From NCBI GenBank assembly GCA_022578965.1, contig MU400604.1, positions 1 to 64,000 of the forward strand: DNA of 64,000 nt, given 5' to 3'. The stretch comes from Xylaria sp. FL1777. Taxonomy: Eukaryota; Ascomycota; Sordariomycetes; Xylariales; Xylariaceae. How positions within the stretch are numbered: the stretch's first letter is position 1; each line of letters begins with the position of its first letter. A program made the position numbers and the translations under genes. The notes beneath the pieces are model-generated. The model ran no database searches and was not told the DNA's origin. It saw only the letters and a program-made list of their open reading frames with translations. Positions 24,137-36,339 of this stretch are shown here, piece by piece.

Positions 24137-27100
24137 ATTGGGGTATTATGACAGGAATATACCGGCGTGTACCGATACAGCAATTCGTACAGCCCTTGAT
24201 AATCCCGTTCGTTAACCATCTAACTCAAGCAGAGAATAAATGGATGTGGTGCCAGCTGAACTTTAGGATCCGAAGCGAGTAAGCTGTCTAGCAGGATTTG
24301 TGGTTTTAAACAATTGACGTCAGTTTCTCACGTTACCTAGACTCACTAACCTACCTTGGGCAGGTAACCTAATGGCCCAAGCTTCTATTACTAACTTATT
24401 CTAACGGCGTAGCATATTACATGCTATTCGTTACCTGTTACCTAACTAAGTACTGCAAGGTTGCCTAGAAATTACAGTGTACGTAATGTACTTAGTTAAT
24501 ACAGTTCCTGGTGAGTAGTTTTAAAGACCGATGTCAAAGGTTAACAAGACGAAATACTTACACATTAGATTGGAATATCTGATCCTTTCCATACTTCTAG
24601 TAGAACGGTTTTGAGCAATCATGAAGTAAGTTTGACCATTGAGGTTGGTTGCTTTGATCAAACTTACTGCAACAAGAAACGACCTAATCAGAGAACCAAG
24701 AGCATAACAAAAAGTTAAAAAAGTAGTTACAATATTTTGAATTAACTGCATACATAACTTAAGTTTATAGAAATTTCAGTACCAAGTTTTTTTTTTCAAC
24801 TTTGTTTCGCTATTTCTTCGGTCCTTAGAGTGTCTGGGTTGTCTCGGTTGGTAATATTTGGGTCGCTTCTCGTCGCGCCCATTCTGCTTTGATTTTAATG
24901 CGACATTCCCAGTTTATCGCAGTAGCCTGATGACTGTGATGGCAGCAATACTGGAAATGTGGTGCAAGGGACTAACTATACCCTATATTCTGAGAAAATA
25001 ATCCACTTAAGGAAAAAGAGGAAAAAGAGAAACTACTCCGTACATCTTTGACAGCAATATATAGACAACTTGTATGGTGTTTGCCCATGGCAACCATTCA
25101 CCACACCCTCAATGAGATCAATGGGACAATGGGATACGCACAGACCACCAAGTGCCCCCTTCCATGGGGTACGTACCCAACACTCCAACGTAGCGTAGCC
25201 ACAGCTCCAGCCGCAGGCGAGCCACAGGCTGTCACAATGACAGCATATTCATGTTCAGCTGTATTTACAGATGTCCCGCTAGAATCCCTACAATTCCAAA
25301 TCGGGCCGTCAATGAGGTTACCTAAGGTACCAAAGGGTATATATCTAGTGAGTAGCGACGGTACGTATTCACGTGAAGTTTAGTGTAAAAGAATGCATCT
25401 GAATGTACTCCCTAAACAAGCGCGGCCTGCATAACTTGTATGGTAGCAATTGAGTACCTAGTACATTGTCTTTATCCTGAAACGATTGCTGGATATTACA
25501 CGGCATAATATGCGCATAATCAGACAACCCAGGGACAACTCTTGAAATATATATCCTTGCTAAACTTTGTGATAAAAAGTTCTTGGCTTATGTCGAATCT
25601 CCTCCACATCCCTCCACTTCCGTATAGGTCATGTTGCTCTTGTTCCTTGAGAAATCAATTATGTCACATTGAATAATTCTGGCCATTAGCGACACACACA
25701 CTTCAGTAGACGCCTTTACATACTGCGTACATACATTACATGTCTCTGTAGTAGGTACCTGTAGGGACACAGAGCAGACTGCGTCGTCGAACGGGTGGAA
25801 AGGTGGCCAGGTAACTCGCGGGCAGGAGGTGAAGAGATTGGGGTTACCGAAACCTATCTCCTGCCTACATAGGTAACCTGTCAAATAGCATCAGCAAGGT
25901 CGCCCTCAATTTGACGGATTCGAATTGGCCGCGTAGGCATAGTTAACGACCTACCTATCGCGATGCTATGGACCGGCTTGGCAGTCTCTTAGTCCTTAGT
26001 GTATGCTATATTAGGTATACGGACGGACCAAGTTTTATGCTTACATTAACAGAGATACAATAATCGACTGTGCTATCCTCTCCAACTCGAGTACAACTCG
26101 TTTATGGAAGTATCCCAATCCACTATCTATATTAGACCTCTCAACAAAGCCGTGAAGCTTTAGTAGACAAGTAAAGAAGCTATGATAGGTGGAGTATCGG
26201 CATGATAGCTTATTACCCCATTGGGGTTGATCGTCTTCGAGTTTAGCAGGTTATGCTTAGGATAGTTTCTACTGATTTTGTAGAATCTTCATAGATGAGT
26301 AATGTTGATGACTTTCACCTGCCTATCTCCCTGACAGCAACGATAAGGCCGCAAGATTGATCCATCTAGACTAGTCCGTTGAGGTGTGCTTTGATCACAG
26401 ACCTTGTCGCATCCATTTTGACGTGGTCCGCAGACCTGCTTGCAAGGCGTTGTATTTGCCGACCTCGGCAGATTGTGACCTACGCAGTAGATCTATCTCT
26501 CTTGGCATAATATTTGAAGAGTGGGCTGTAGCGCAGGGTATATTGAAAAAGCCAGGCGAGTGGTCTAGTAGATAAACAGTTACCAGGTTTGGTGCGGCAT
26601 CTTCTTTTACTCACCCCAACACCTATAGCAACATCACGAAGCAGTCCTTCTCTCATCAGTTGCTGCCTCAACCATTCTCGTAGTCATAGCCAAGGTCCCC
26701 AGACATCTCAACAGAAAGCTTGACCTAGTCAAGCTTTGCCAAGGGTCGGGTGGCGCTGCAAGCATGAGAAGAAACCTGCCTGATATGGTATAGTTGGCGT
26801 GGCCGATCTGACAATGCGACTTGCTATGTCAGGCATGGACCGCGGAGCGTCAGTACACTACCAGTATATGCATTTGGGAAGCTTCAACTTCCTACTCCCA
26901 AGATCGCTTACTTGAACGACGGGAGTTGGAATCTCCTTCCTTATCGCATCATCGGAAGCGCCCGCTGGCGCTCGCGGCGCTTGGCAGAACTACCCTAGGT
27001 TGGAGATTCGCCAAGATATGTCGAAATAGAGGCATGCTGTGAATGGACGGGTCATTTATCCTTCCATTAAGGTGCCATCGCCTCAATATGGAGGACCAAG

Positions 27101-27203
27101 GAGTACTTAAAGGGTCCTATGACCCGTCCTGTCTTCTAGGGTTCCTGCGCTGCATCTCCTTTCACGGCCACCGAGAAAAGGCTACGGTTAAATCAGGTTC
27201 ACT
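24137..27203. other. 3 kb intergenic, no gene seen
   Basis: The largest empty stretch of the window. It has AT-rich patches (24380-24800) and AGGT/ACCT words near 24340-24380. Frames at 25048-25383, 25588-25884 and 26821-27042 have no start context, splice support or motif that I recognise. An old, diverged transposon remnant cannot be excluded. Confidence 0.45.
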
Positions 27204-28788
27204 ATGATCTCAAACATCCTCCCTGTCGCCGCTCTCGCCGGCGCGGCCATGGCCGCTTGCCCTCTCTCAGTTGAGATCACTGGTGCTACTGGCCATGTTG
27301 CTCAAGTTGCCGTAACCAACACCGCCGAGGAGGCTATCACTGTCTTCAAGGGTAACACTGTTCTCCTTGACCACGCTACCAAGGATGTCGTGGTAGCCGA
27401 CGCCTCTGGCAAGGCTCTTCCGTTCGAGGGTAGCTACGTCAAGTACAGACGGGCCAACATTCCCTCCGAGATGTTCCAAACCATCCAACCTGGTGAGACC
27501 GTCACCACCTCGGTCAACGCGGCCACGACCTACAGGCTCGCCGGTGTTAAGTCGGCCCAGGTCGCTGCTCTGCAGGGCTTCCACTACGTGGCGGGCAGCA
27601 CTGCTCCCACATCGTTGAAGGAGACGGAGTTCTGCGAGGCTACCTCCAACTCTGTGACGATTATCCCCGATCAGAGCACCGTTGCCTCGTACGTACTAGC
27701 ACCGAAGACTCTATAATAACAAGAAGTAAGCGTGAGTTCTAATACCATATCAGGGAGCATCTGCTCGCTCGCGGTGAGCCGATCTTCAACTCGCGCATCC
27801 AGAAGCGCAGCGTCAAGTACAGCTCTTGCACTTCTTCGCAGACCTCGACCTTGACGACGGCCGTCAACGACGCCATTTCCCTGTCCAGCGCGGCCTATAC
27901 GGCAGCTGCCACGGCCGCCTACTACTTCACCACCTGGTTCAAGTCGACCTCGGTGGAGTCCAAGGTGCGGACCATCTACAACGACGTAGTTGGCGTGCAG
28001 ACGACTTCGCCTACAATTTCCTGTACGGACACATACCGTGGCTGTACCGATGGCAGCGCCCTGCTATAGTGAGTATTTCCGAGTTTATCTGCATATTTTG
28101 CTATTTCGAAAAACAATGGGGTTCTAGGTTGTGCCAGAGCCATGCCACGATGTGGCTGAAACCCATATTCAGGGAATTCCCCGTAAGATGCAAATGACTG
28201 ACCCCGGATGTTCTTACAGCACCGTCCCTTCGGCCAAAGTTGTTGTTGTGAGTAAAATCCTATCTAAGTTTTACGCTTTTCACCCTCACTTTCTAGGAGA
28301 TTTGCGTATTGTCATATACTCTTTGCAAAATATTAACACAAAATTTACTCGTGTAGCCGTGCCCTAATAACGGCTTCTACGGTTTCCCAGAATTGGCAGA
28401 CAACTGTCAGGATGATGACTACGACCAAGGAGGAAGTATCTTGCATGGTCAGTCCCCTGGAGTCATTATTTCCCCCTTTTGGCAGGTTTTGGGCCTCATT
28501 GCCCCTGCATGCTCCCGAAACATAAACTGGAATCTTTCTCTTTTCAGTAATTGCTAACTCCAGCGTGTAAACAAGAATTCACTCACCTCGTAAGTGGCTT
28601 TTTCTCACCCGTCCGACTGGACTTTCTCTAGGAAATGGGACTGACTCTCGTTGCTACAGTACGGCACTGATGACTACGCCTACGGTCAGACTGCGGCCAA
28701 GCAGCTTTCGGCTGCTCAGGCAGCTGCCAACGCTGATACTTATGAGATCTACGCCGGCAGCGTGCGACTTGGCGGTTGCAGCAGCTAG
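27204..28788 (+). CDS. Deuterolysin, secreted zinc protease (M35, aspzincin)
   Basis: Extracellular neutral metalloprotease. Six exons (27204-27688, 27754-28068, 28220-28247, 28357-28447, 28576-28589, 28660-28788) join to 353 aa, close to the usual ~350 aa prepropeptide. Order: signal peptide (MISNILPVAALAGAAMA), propeptide of about 165 aa, KR processing site before SVKYSSC, then the catalytic domain. The zinc site HEFTH (His306, Glu307, His310) and GTDDYAYG (likely Asp316) mark it as an aspzincin; NADTYEIYA near the end is also conserved. HEFTH is split: its first His codon ends exon 4, and Glu-Phe-Thr-His-Leu come from the 14-nt exon 5. The linker from the second His to the Asp motif is shorter than in relatives such as A. 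oryzae deuterolysin. The gene is convergent with the GH3 gene. Confidence 0.87.
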
Positions 28789-29528
28789 AGCTCGGCAATA
28801 TATAGAGGTTGTATATAGGACCCGTCAATTAAACTTGTTGATTGATTGATAGGTGCGTCTAGGGGTATGGGTAGAAAAGTGTATATTGAGATGATGCGGA
28901 AGGAAAGAAGGTCATGACGTAGGGTCAGGTCTGTACTCAAAAAGGTGGATGTCGGAGGAAAGACATCTTCCGAGTACAGTACTGAGAAACTATGTACAAA
29001 TACTACCAATTTAGGTGGGACTGGTCCGTGCTTCCTGAGGTCTCTGCACAGCAACTGTCGCACGGTGTACACCATGGCCTGTGCTGCCTAGAAGCCACAA
29101 TGACTTCCAGTCCACAGAAGAATTCTATCTATGTGTGGGTAGCCCCACTGGGTTAGGTGGCCCCCACCATGTAGGTCCGGGGCAACGCACAGCCTCATCG
29201 GCTGAGCCACACACTAGCCCCATGGGATGGGCCAGATAATCGATACACCCCTATGGAGTACCTACGCTTCAAAGAATCTCCAATTGCCCGTGAGAACTAT
29301 TCAGTTGACCTTATGTGACGAGATGCCAGATAATTCTACCGGCATATACGGCATAATTCATGAAGCGATTAATGTATCAGATAAATTCACAAGAACTATA
29401 GTGGTACATGTAGTCGTGGGTTGATCTAGGGGAGTTTTGCAGAGGGTTGGCTCGTGACGATGCCAAACTAGTAAAAACCTCATCGATCCCAGCATAGCTA
29501 GCCCACGTGCAACATCTTTAAAAGGTCC
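28789..29528. other. Convergent intergenic region with repeat copy
   Basis: Lies between the 3' ends of the deuterolysin and beta-glucosidase genes. It holds the repeat copy at 28910-29099 and otherwise nothing recognisable. Confidence 0.5.
28910..29099. repeat. Less-mutated copy of the dispersed repeat
   Basis: Partner of the AT-enriched copy at 145-333, same orientation, 28.8 kb away. It keeps C and G at the sites that are T and A in the other copy, so it is closer to the ancestral sequence. No terminal repeats, target-site duplication or coding domain was found, so element class is open (solo LTR or other non-autonomous element are options). It starts about 120 bp after the deuterolysin stop codon and may be part of its 3' UTR. 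Confidence 0.78.
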
Positions 29529-32251
29529 CTAAACCTCAATATTACCTGTCAATCGAATATCTCGGCTACTCGCGCCCAGCCATATGGTGTAATTCCCGGT
29601 TTGAACAGTCCAGGCCTGCGCAATAACGTCCCATATACTGAAGTCCCGCCGCGTCAGCTCAAAGTGCACAGTTGAGGACTCCTTCGGCGATAATAGAGAT
29701 GTCTTATCAAAGCCGCGCAATTGCTTCGGCGGGCTATTCGGTATGCCAAGGTACAGCTGTGCAACCTCAGACCCGGCTACGCTCCCTGTATTGGTGATCT
29801 GCGCCTCTACCTTCACCACGACCTCCCATAGCTCATCACCCGTCGATAACGGATATTTATCTCCTACCCCATTCGACAGCCCTTCGTGAGGCTTAATAGA
29901 AAGCGATGAATAATTGAACGTAGTATAGGTTAGCCCAAACCCGAACTCAAAGCGAGGCGCGACACCCTTAGCGTCGAAGTCTCGATAATCAACGTATACA
30001 CCCTCCGTATAATCACATTGAGGATCTTTGTCGGTCGGCGAGACGAGGCCGCAAGGCTTGTACACTGAGTAGTCACTTTCGTTGCGGGCTATGGTGTACG
30101 GCAGCTTTCCTGAGAATCCAGCCTCACCATATAGGAGCTTAACTAAAGCCTCGCCACTATCTTGACCGGGAAGATGCGCGATGATAGTCGCAGTAATGTT
30201 GGGGTGTTCAATCCATTGGTCTACAAGCCTGATGCCAGCTGTATGGACGACCACGATCGTATTAGAACACTTAGCCGCGACGTTTAGGACGAGCCCATCG
30301 CTGAAATCGTCGTGTAGTCCCTCCCGGTCCCACCCCTCTGTAGCAATGGCATTTATGAAGACCAGACAGGCATCTGAAGCAGCATTCACATCTGGGTCGA
30401 AAGAAGTAAGGTCCCAATTCACCCAGGTGCCATCAGCACGGGCGCGATGTTGAATTGAACTAAGTGGCTATGTTATTGTCAGCCAGCTTAGGGGGAAAGT
30501 TGAATATGGGTGGTAACTCACATCAGTGACATAGGAAGGGCCGTTGGCACCAGCTCTCCCACCCGTAACGATGGTGCCACCTCTCGCAGCCTGGTTGAAG
30601 TGTTCCTCGGTGCCCAGTATCGCTTGACCCATTTCAGCTGACGAGGTATAGCCGAGCTGGAAAAGAATATCGGTATTTTTGGTCGCTGGGACCGTCGCAT
30701 CATAGCCAAATACTGAAAGCATCAGCGGGTTCTTCTTGAACGGTAGCGCGTTGTTGTTTTTCACTAAAACATGTCCGGCTACTGCCCCTTCCATAACGAC
30801 GTCTCTAGACTCCGGAATACGGGCATCGACTTGATCATGGGGTTGTGTAAGATTCTTCATTCCTATTCCCGGCTCCGGGAAATTGTTACCGTCCTGCCCG
30901 ACAAGATACCACGCAGCGACAATCCTATTAGTAGATTAGAGAATATAACAGCAGTGAGCATGAGCGTATTCACCTAGTTGCCATGTCTGTGACTCTCGAT
31001 GCAGGGACAGTTCCGTTATCAACAGCATCGGTGAGGTTCGCACCGAAAGACCCACCCGATGGCATTACCATGTCCAAGCCAGCATTGGAGCTGTTTACAT
31101 CGCTGTTTACACGTTAGGATTAGTACTCCCTGTAAAAATAGCTCAAGCAATCTCTTGCAAGGGTGCAGGAGTGATGAGTGCAGGAGTGATGAGTGCCCTA
31201 AATCTGCTAGATGAAAAATAAAGGACACGAGGGGACTAACTGTTGGGCGTTCCAGTCCAGCATCACGAACCCATCGAATTCTAATTCGGTCTTGAGAACC
31301 CCGTTCATAAGCTTGCTGTTCATGCAACCGTACGTGTTGTTTATCCTATTATATGAGCACATGACTGAAGCCGTGCCGGCCTTCACGCCGTCCACAAACG
31401 GCCACAGGTAGAATTCATGGAGCGTCTTGTCGTCGATATTAGAAGATTCAGCTTCTACTCCGAAATAAGGGCGCCTGTATGTCTCTTGCTCATTGCCAAT
31501 CAGATGCTAAGTAGGGCACAATTAGCCAAGCAGACGTAGGAGAGGGGATGGATAAGGCACCTTTAAAGTGGCGATAACTCCAGCCTCCTGATGGCCGATG
31601 ATACTCTCTGCAACGAGCTGGCCAGAAAGATAGGGGTCGACGGAAAACCCTTCCCAATTCCGACCACCGAGTGGCGTTCGTCCAAGAGGACCAGCATTAG
31701 GTCCCAGCAAGACATTGACTATGTCGTATGCTAAGTTAATTTCCAACAGATTCAAACCAAGAATTACCAAACCCACCTCCTTTCGCCTTGAACTCTTTCC
31801 CCATGTATAAACCTCTTTGATAGGTCAAGTTTCTGTCCCAAGCAGCACCAACGTGGAGGGCTGATGGGAAAGAGGTAACCAAGTCCGTCGCTCGCACTCC
31901 ATTGCCAGCATCGTGAAGGCACAGGCCAGGCCAATCGAGTCTCGGCACACTGCCGGTGTTTCCAGCGCAAGTATTGTCAGCAACGGTGAAGCCACGGGTG
32001 ATGTTAGCTCTCTCCTCCAATGTCATTTGATTGACTAAGTCTCTGGCAAGCGCATAGGCATCCGTCCATGCACCAGCCCCTTTCCCAGCAGCTGTGAGCA
32101 GACCATCAGCCTGTCTGTTTTTTATAATGGATTCAATGTCACTAAACTCACGCGATGGATAGACTGGAGGTGATGCAGCATATTCAGATTTGACTGCGCC
32201 GCTACCTAGCAGAACCTGCAGTGGTGGTAAGAATGATAAGGGCCTCATCAT
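29529..32251 (-). CDS. Secreted beta-glucosidase (GH3)
   Basis: Hydrolyses terminal beta-glucosyl residues, completing cellulose or beta-glucan breakdown outside the cell. Minus-strand exons 32251-31777, 31730-31561, 31506-31241, 31102-30974, 30924-30522 and 30467-29529 encode 793 aa. Signal peptide at the N-terminus ([19 protein letters not shown]). GH3 landmarks: [54 protein letters not shown], the nucleophile region [13 protein letters not shown] (Asp near aa 299), the C-terminal domain with [16 protein letters not shown], and a fibronectin-III-like end ([18 protein letters not shown]). The nucleophile motif reads LDW where most homologues have SDW, and NAQ where most have GAQ; the Asp itself is kept. 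One intron (31103-31240) is long because of a 15-bp tandem duplication. Confidence 0.92.
31164..31193. repeat. 15-bp perfect tandem duplication in GH3 intron
   Basis: TGCAGGAGTGATGAG occurs twice head to tail inside the third intron of the beta-glucosidase gene. That intron is 138 nt, against about 46-54 nt for the other four introns of this gene. Confidence 0.85.
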
Positions 32252-32329
32252 GAGACACGATAACAATGAATGACAATTGCTTTAAAAGCCCCTTTCACAA
32301 GGTCTATATTCTAGCTATAGTCCCCGAGG

Positions 32330-32357
32330 CTGGGGTGGGCTTACGGGGTCCCCGGAG
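32330..32357 (-). promoter_or_regulatory. CreA-type carbon-repression site cluster
   Basis: Matches to the CreA/CRE1 consensus SYGGRG are CTGGGG (32330-32335), CCGGAG (32352-32357) and CCGGGG on the minus strand (32350-32355), about 80-105 nt upstream of the GH3 start codon. Closely spaced CreA sites are known in promoters of cellulase genes. Function here is inferred from position and consensus only. Confidence 0.35.
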
Positions 32358-32552
32358 TACCTATTTAAGTACTGGGTAACATTTCATGGACGTTGGTTAA
32401 GGGTCTTACATAGGCCGAAATGGACTTGGCAGAGGACCTTTATGACGCTGCGTGGTAAAGTCGGTGAAACGCCGCCCGGGATAGTCGGGCCGCCGCGGCG
32501 CCGATTCCGGTACTGCCAGGCTGGCACTCTCCGCTTTCCAAGAACTCGAGCC

Positions 32553-32578
32553 AAAAAAGAAAAAAAGAAAAAGAAAAA
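32553..32578. repeat. Polypurine A/G run
   Basis: Twenty-six bases of A runs separated by single G. Simple low-complexity sequence about 300 bp upstream of the GH3 start. Confidence 0.8.
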
Positions 32579-32982
32579 CCACCAAACCGAGTAAATGCAA
32601 ACAGTCTGAATATGGTGGTAACGGTGTACAATATTGGTCCTTGGCAGGCCCAGTTTATAGAATCTATCTAAACTATATAAGGTACCTAGCTTAGCCACAG
32701 AAATCAGCCACTTCGAAACACGTGACTTGGGAATTCAGGTATCTGATAGGAAGCTCTCATCCTATGATTCTCGACCTCGCATGAAACCATAAGAATCGGC
32801 CTCATGCTCTTCCATCAATGGGTATACCTGCTGCATATTTACTTGTTTCCTTTCCACTAGACAATTATTCGACACAGCTTGTTCAGCTATAGTCGAGCCC
32901 TAACTAAATCTCCACCCGATTAGTAACCCGTCTCGCGTACTAGCTTGCTCGAGAAGTGAATCCAAATGAGGGATCCAGGAGT

Positions 32983-33670
32983 TTAGACATATGTTGCCGT
33001 GGTTGTCCCGCCTCGTCTCTGATTAAGCAGCATAAGGACAACGGACGCTGCACCGAAGGCAAAGGCTATATATCCAAACACATAGTCCGCTTGCACTTCT
33101 TGGCAGCGGCCCGATGTGTATGAGTCGACTTGCTCTCCGGGACCCGAGCCAGCATTACGGCAGTACAGACCATCTTTCATTTGTTCGCAGCCGCCATTGA
33201 GGAGCTTGTTGTAGAATCGCTCATGTCTCGCAAGCTGGGAGGATGAGGTGCAGCTAGACACAGGCTTGAGCGCTACTGTCAATGCCTAAAAAAAACCTGC
33301 GTTAGCTTGATACTCGACTGGGGACAGTTGAGCTCGCGAAGACATACGATGGCACCCGCAAGATAGAACAACGATGATAGAACGTTCACTGCGATAACAC
33401 CGACGCGGGGTATCTTCTCGCTGAGGATACCTAGGATAGCGATAATCGAGGCTACGAGCCCGAATGCGCCGGCAAAGCTGAAGAATGACGTTTCTGCCGG
33501 AGGACTTCCCAGCACCTGTTGTTTGGCCAGTGTCACAGAGAGACCTAAGATAATTGCACCGAAGATGACCTTGAATTTTTTCTGTCAGCAATCATGACCT
33601 GGCTTTATGAAGAAAAAAACCAATCACTCACGAGGAAGCCTCTCAATACGATGATTGCAATCTGAGACAT
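32983..33670 (-). CDS. Four-TM MARVEL-like membrane protein
   Basis: Minus-strand exons 33670-33632, 33569-33348 and 33285-32983 give 187 aa. Four hydrophobic segments are visible: aa ~3-25 (IAIIVLRGFLVIFGAIILGL, rebuilt across the first intron), ~43-62 (FAGAFGLVASIIAILGIL), ~69-92 (VGVIAVNVLSSLFYLAGAIALTV) and ~155-175 (YVFGYIAFAFGAASVVLML). A loop with three or four cysteines lies between segments 3 and 4. This arrangement fits the MARVEL domain (as in Nce102) of fungal plasma-membrane or vesicle proteins. Assignment rests on topology and overall character rather than on a strict motif. Confidence 0.72.
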
Positions 33671-36339
33671 GACGAAATCTTGCCTTTGTGCTCGAGGTGT
33701 ACTATGCCAGACAGGTAGTCGATGAATCGAATAGGGATGTCGAGGAGGTACCTAAGTACTGGTGGGTATCAAAGACAGAGTTGAGCTGAGATTTCGTGTA
33801 TATTTTTGTGCAGCTAGAATGAAAAGAAAGCAAACCTGGAAACAAGAAAGAGGGGAGGGAACCTTATAACGAATATCGGTCTCGAGGATTATAAGAGCCA
33901 GGGTTACAGGAGATGGGTCTACCTTGGGGGCCATCGTCGCTTATTAGCTGCAGGAACACAGCGTTGCACTTGAATTTAATATTGTATTATAATCATCTGC
34001 TGTGACTGGCCTTCCATAAATCATAATCATATCCGGAGTTTATTATGCCTGTACATATGCGCGGTCTTTTTTATTTCGAAACACCTGGCAGTATATAAGA
34101 CCAATCAGATACTTGCTCAGCTCCCTAGATAGATAGTTTCTCGACCTCTACTGCTAACTTGCTATACGCATACGGAATTGTTGCCCCTAGCCGACGTTCA
34201 CTGTGATGATCTGACTAGATTATGCTATGGTTCTTTACATAGGCAACCATGTCTGCCTTGCTGTAGAGTCATAGTTCAACCAAATCCATCCATGTAACAG
34301 GCCACAATGTGCCGATGCGGTAACCAACAACCAGATCGGTATCCTCCTCTGAGCGGCATCTAAGATTCACTCTTCTACCACCTTCCTATTACAGACATGA
34401 CCCGGTTGCGATATAGACTGCGATATAGACTACGGTACCTAACACATACTTAAGTAAACATCAAGCCGACTACACCACTGCCGAGAAAAGGCGAGTGACA
34501 GAATAACGAAATCAAGGGAGCAAAGCCATGATCCTGATCTACTCTTAGTATATTATAAGCTGTTGATGCCATCAAGGATTGAATAGGTAGGTAACTTAGA
34601 AATTTCTAAATTTAGCTAGTTGGATGGTATCAAGTATATACAGGCGCGCGCCGGTGATGGTGGAACTGGGGAATATTGCCGGGGCTTGGAAGGCGACCAG
34701 TGAGATGCGGGTTATTGTGTTTGTGGAGTTGGTGCGCGTACTATTCTTATTACCAACCAATACGCCGTACATGCATGTCTGCCCTACGGAACCACTCGCT
34801 TAACGCAAATACTTGCTCCAATCCATGGGACAAGCCATACTTATTAGATTGGTCTCCCAAGCCCTTGTTCAATGAAACAGCTCGGACATACAAGACTTCA
34901 AGGGTTCAAATCAAGCGATGGATGAAACCAAAGCTGATAATTTGAGCCTACGATATGGATACAATACCTAAGCCACTGACAACAACCTGCCACATTGGCA
35001 ATAAGGGCTTCATGATCAGCCCTTCGAATATTTCTAGGTTCACATTTACGATAGAATCGTCATGTTCATCAGCAGTCTTTTCCAGAGTCTATGAGCAGAC
35101 CAAGGTGATTTTACCTCTTCCTCGGTGAGTTCCCTGGCTGCCATGCGAAGCCAGATAGTGTCTTCTAATTCCATTGATATCATAGCATAACAGTCGCAAT
35201 TCTAGCATCCCACCCGTCCTTCCCTCATACCATCTTTTGAGTCGACTACTCTATGTCGTGGACCACGAAGTCCGAATTTATGAGCAGCATGATTTCACCT
35301 TACACATCCTTGATCCCATGGTTGAGGTGCTTGATGTGATATACTTCATGTTTAGAGACGAGTTCCTGAAGTTCACAGCCTGCTCTAGCTATTTGCGCAT
35401 ATTTCAAGCATTTGGAGCTCAATGCGTACAGACTCTTGACTTGTATCTCTCCCTATCGGCATTCTTCGTAGTGGCTAGGTTTTTGCCTACTCCCGGCATT
35501 ATAAAATAGAAAGTATCATCAACAGAATCATTAACGCTCATACAAGTAATATTTAGAATATTCGTATGCGCCTACACCTGGCTCGCGTATGACGGGTAGG
35601 TTATTGGTGAGAAGTGTCGAATTATATGTGAAAAGGGGTTCTAGAGACGACTAACCACTAATATGGATAGCTTAGAGAAAACTTTCGTGACGGATTTGTT
35701 GATGATCCTATTAGCTTTTGATGGCCGAGCCTGACACTTTAGGGGTTCTAGGGAGACAGCCAGTCGATCGGGTGGTCAAGGAGCTCGCTTGATGCCGTCG
35801 TGTGCTATCAGGCGAGCGGAAAATTCTAACCCAGCGCAAAATATCGTTAGTCTGCTCGCCTAACAAAGTTGGTATAAGATCGCGCCATCATTTTCCATTT
35901 CAGTGATCAAGTATGAGTCGAATTCGCATATAAAATTGATAATTATTGGCATCGCTAGCGTTTTGTGGCTCCGTCTGCTCGCCGTTAAACGACGCTCCAA
36001 CTTTTCAAGAATGATGCTGGGATCAGGATTCAGTCAAGACACAGTTTTAGTATCGGCGACTATCACCAAATAACTTACGACGCGACAACGACCTCTCACA
36101 TCTCAACGAACAGATATACTATGGTGAGGAAGCTGAAGAGTTTCCACCGAAATATCAAACAGTCAAAATTACAAAGTAAAAAGGAGAATAATTCTAATTG
36201 GTAGATCAATCATAGGTTCACAGTTGCTCAATATAATCCAACAGTGGACTAGGGTATCGCGATGGCAATCACTTTGACTGCGACTCAAGGTGGCTGTAAG
36301 TCGATAATGTATTCAAGCCGAGGAGAAGCCAGGATTATC
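33671..36339. other. 2.7 kb intergenic, no gene seen
   Basis: Small frames (33752-33934 minus, 34676-34945, 35237-35509) have no recognisable domain. A perfect 12-bp tandem duplication lies at 34408-34431. The 33863-33934 segment could be an upstream ORF of the MARVEL-like transcript but nothing confirms it. Confidence 0.45.
34408..34431. repeat. 12-bp perfect tandem duplication
   Basis: GCGATATAGACT occurs twice head to tail in otherwise empty intergenic sequence. Confidence 0.8.

Larger units (their letters stand above)
32252..32982. other. Promoter region of GH3 gene; no gene seen
   Basis: Contains GC-rich CreA-like words at 32330-32357, a polypurine run at 32553-32578 and the 3' flank of the MARVEL-like gene. 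The 60-100 codon frames over the polypurine run are by-products of it. Confidence 0.45.

Noticed and set aside
25048..25383. 111-codon frame in the 3-kb gap
   Set aside because: No recognisable motif, signal peptide or intron; isolated in otherwise non-coding sequence.
26555..26600. TGGTCTAGTAG resembling a tRNA A-box
   Set aside because: No B-box about 40 nt downstream and no cloverleaf.
33752..33934. Minus-strand frame starting MAPKVDPSPVTL upstream of the MARVEL-like gene
   Set aside because: It does not splice into the downstream gene in frame and has no homology I recognise. It may be a short upstream ORF, but cannot be supported.
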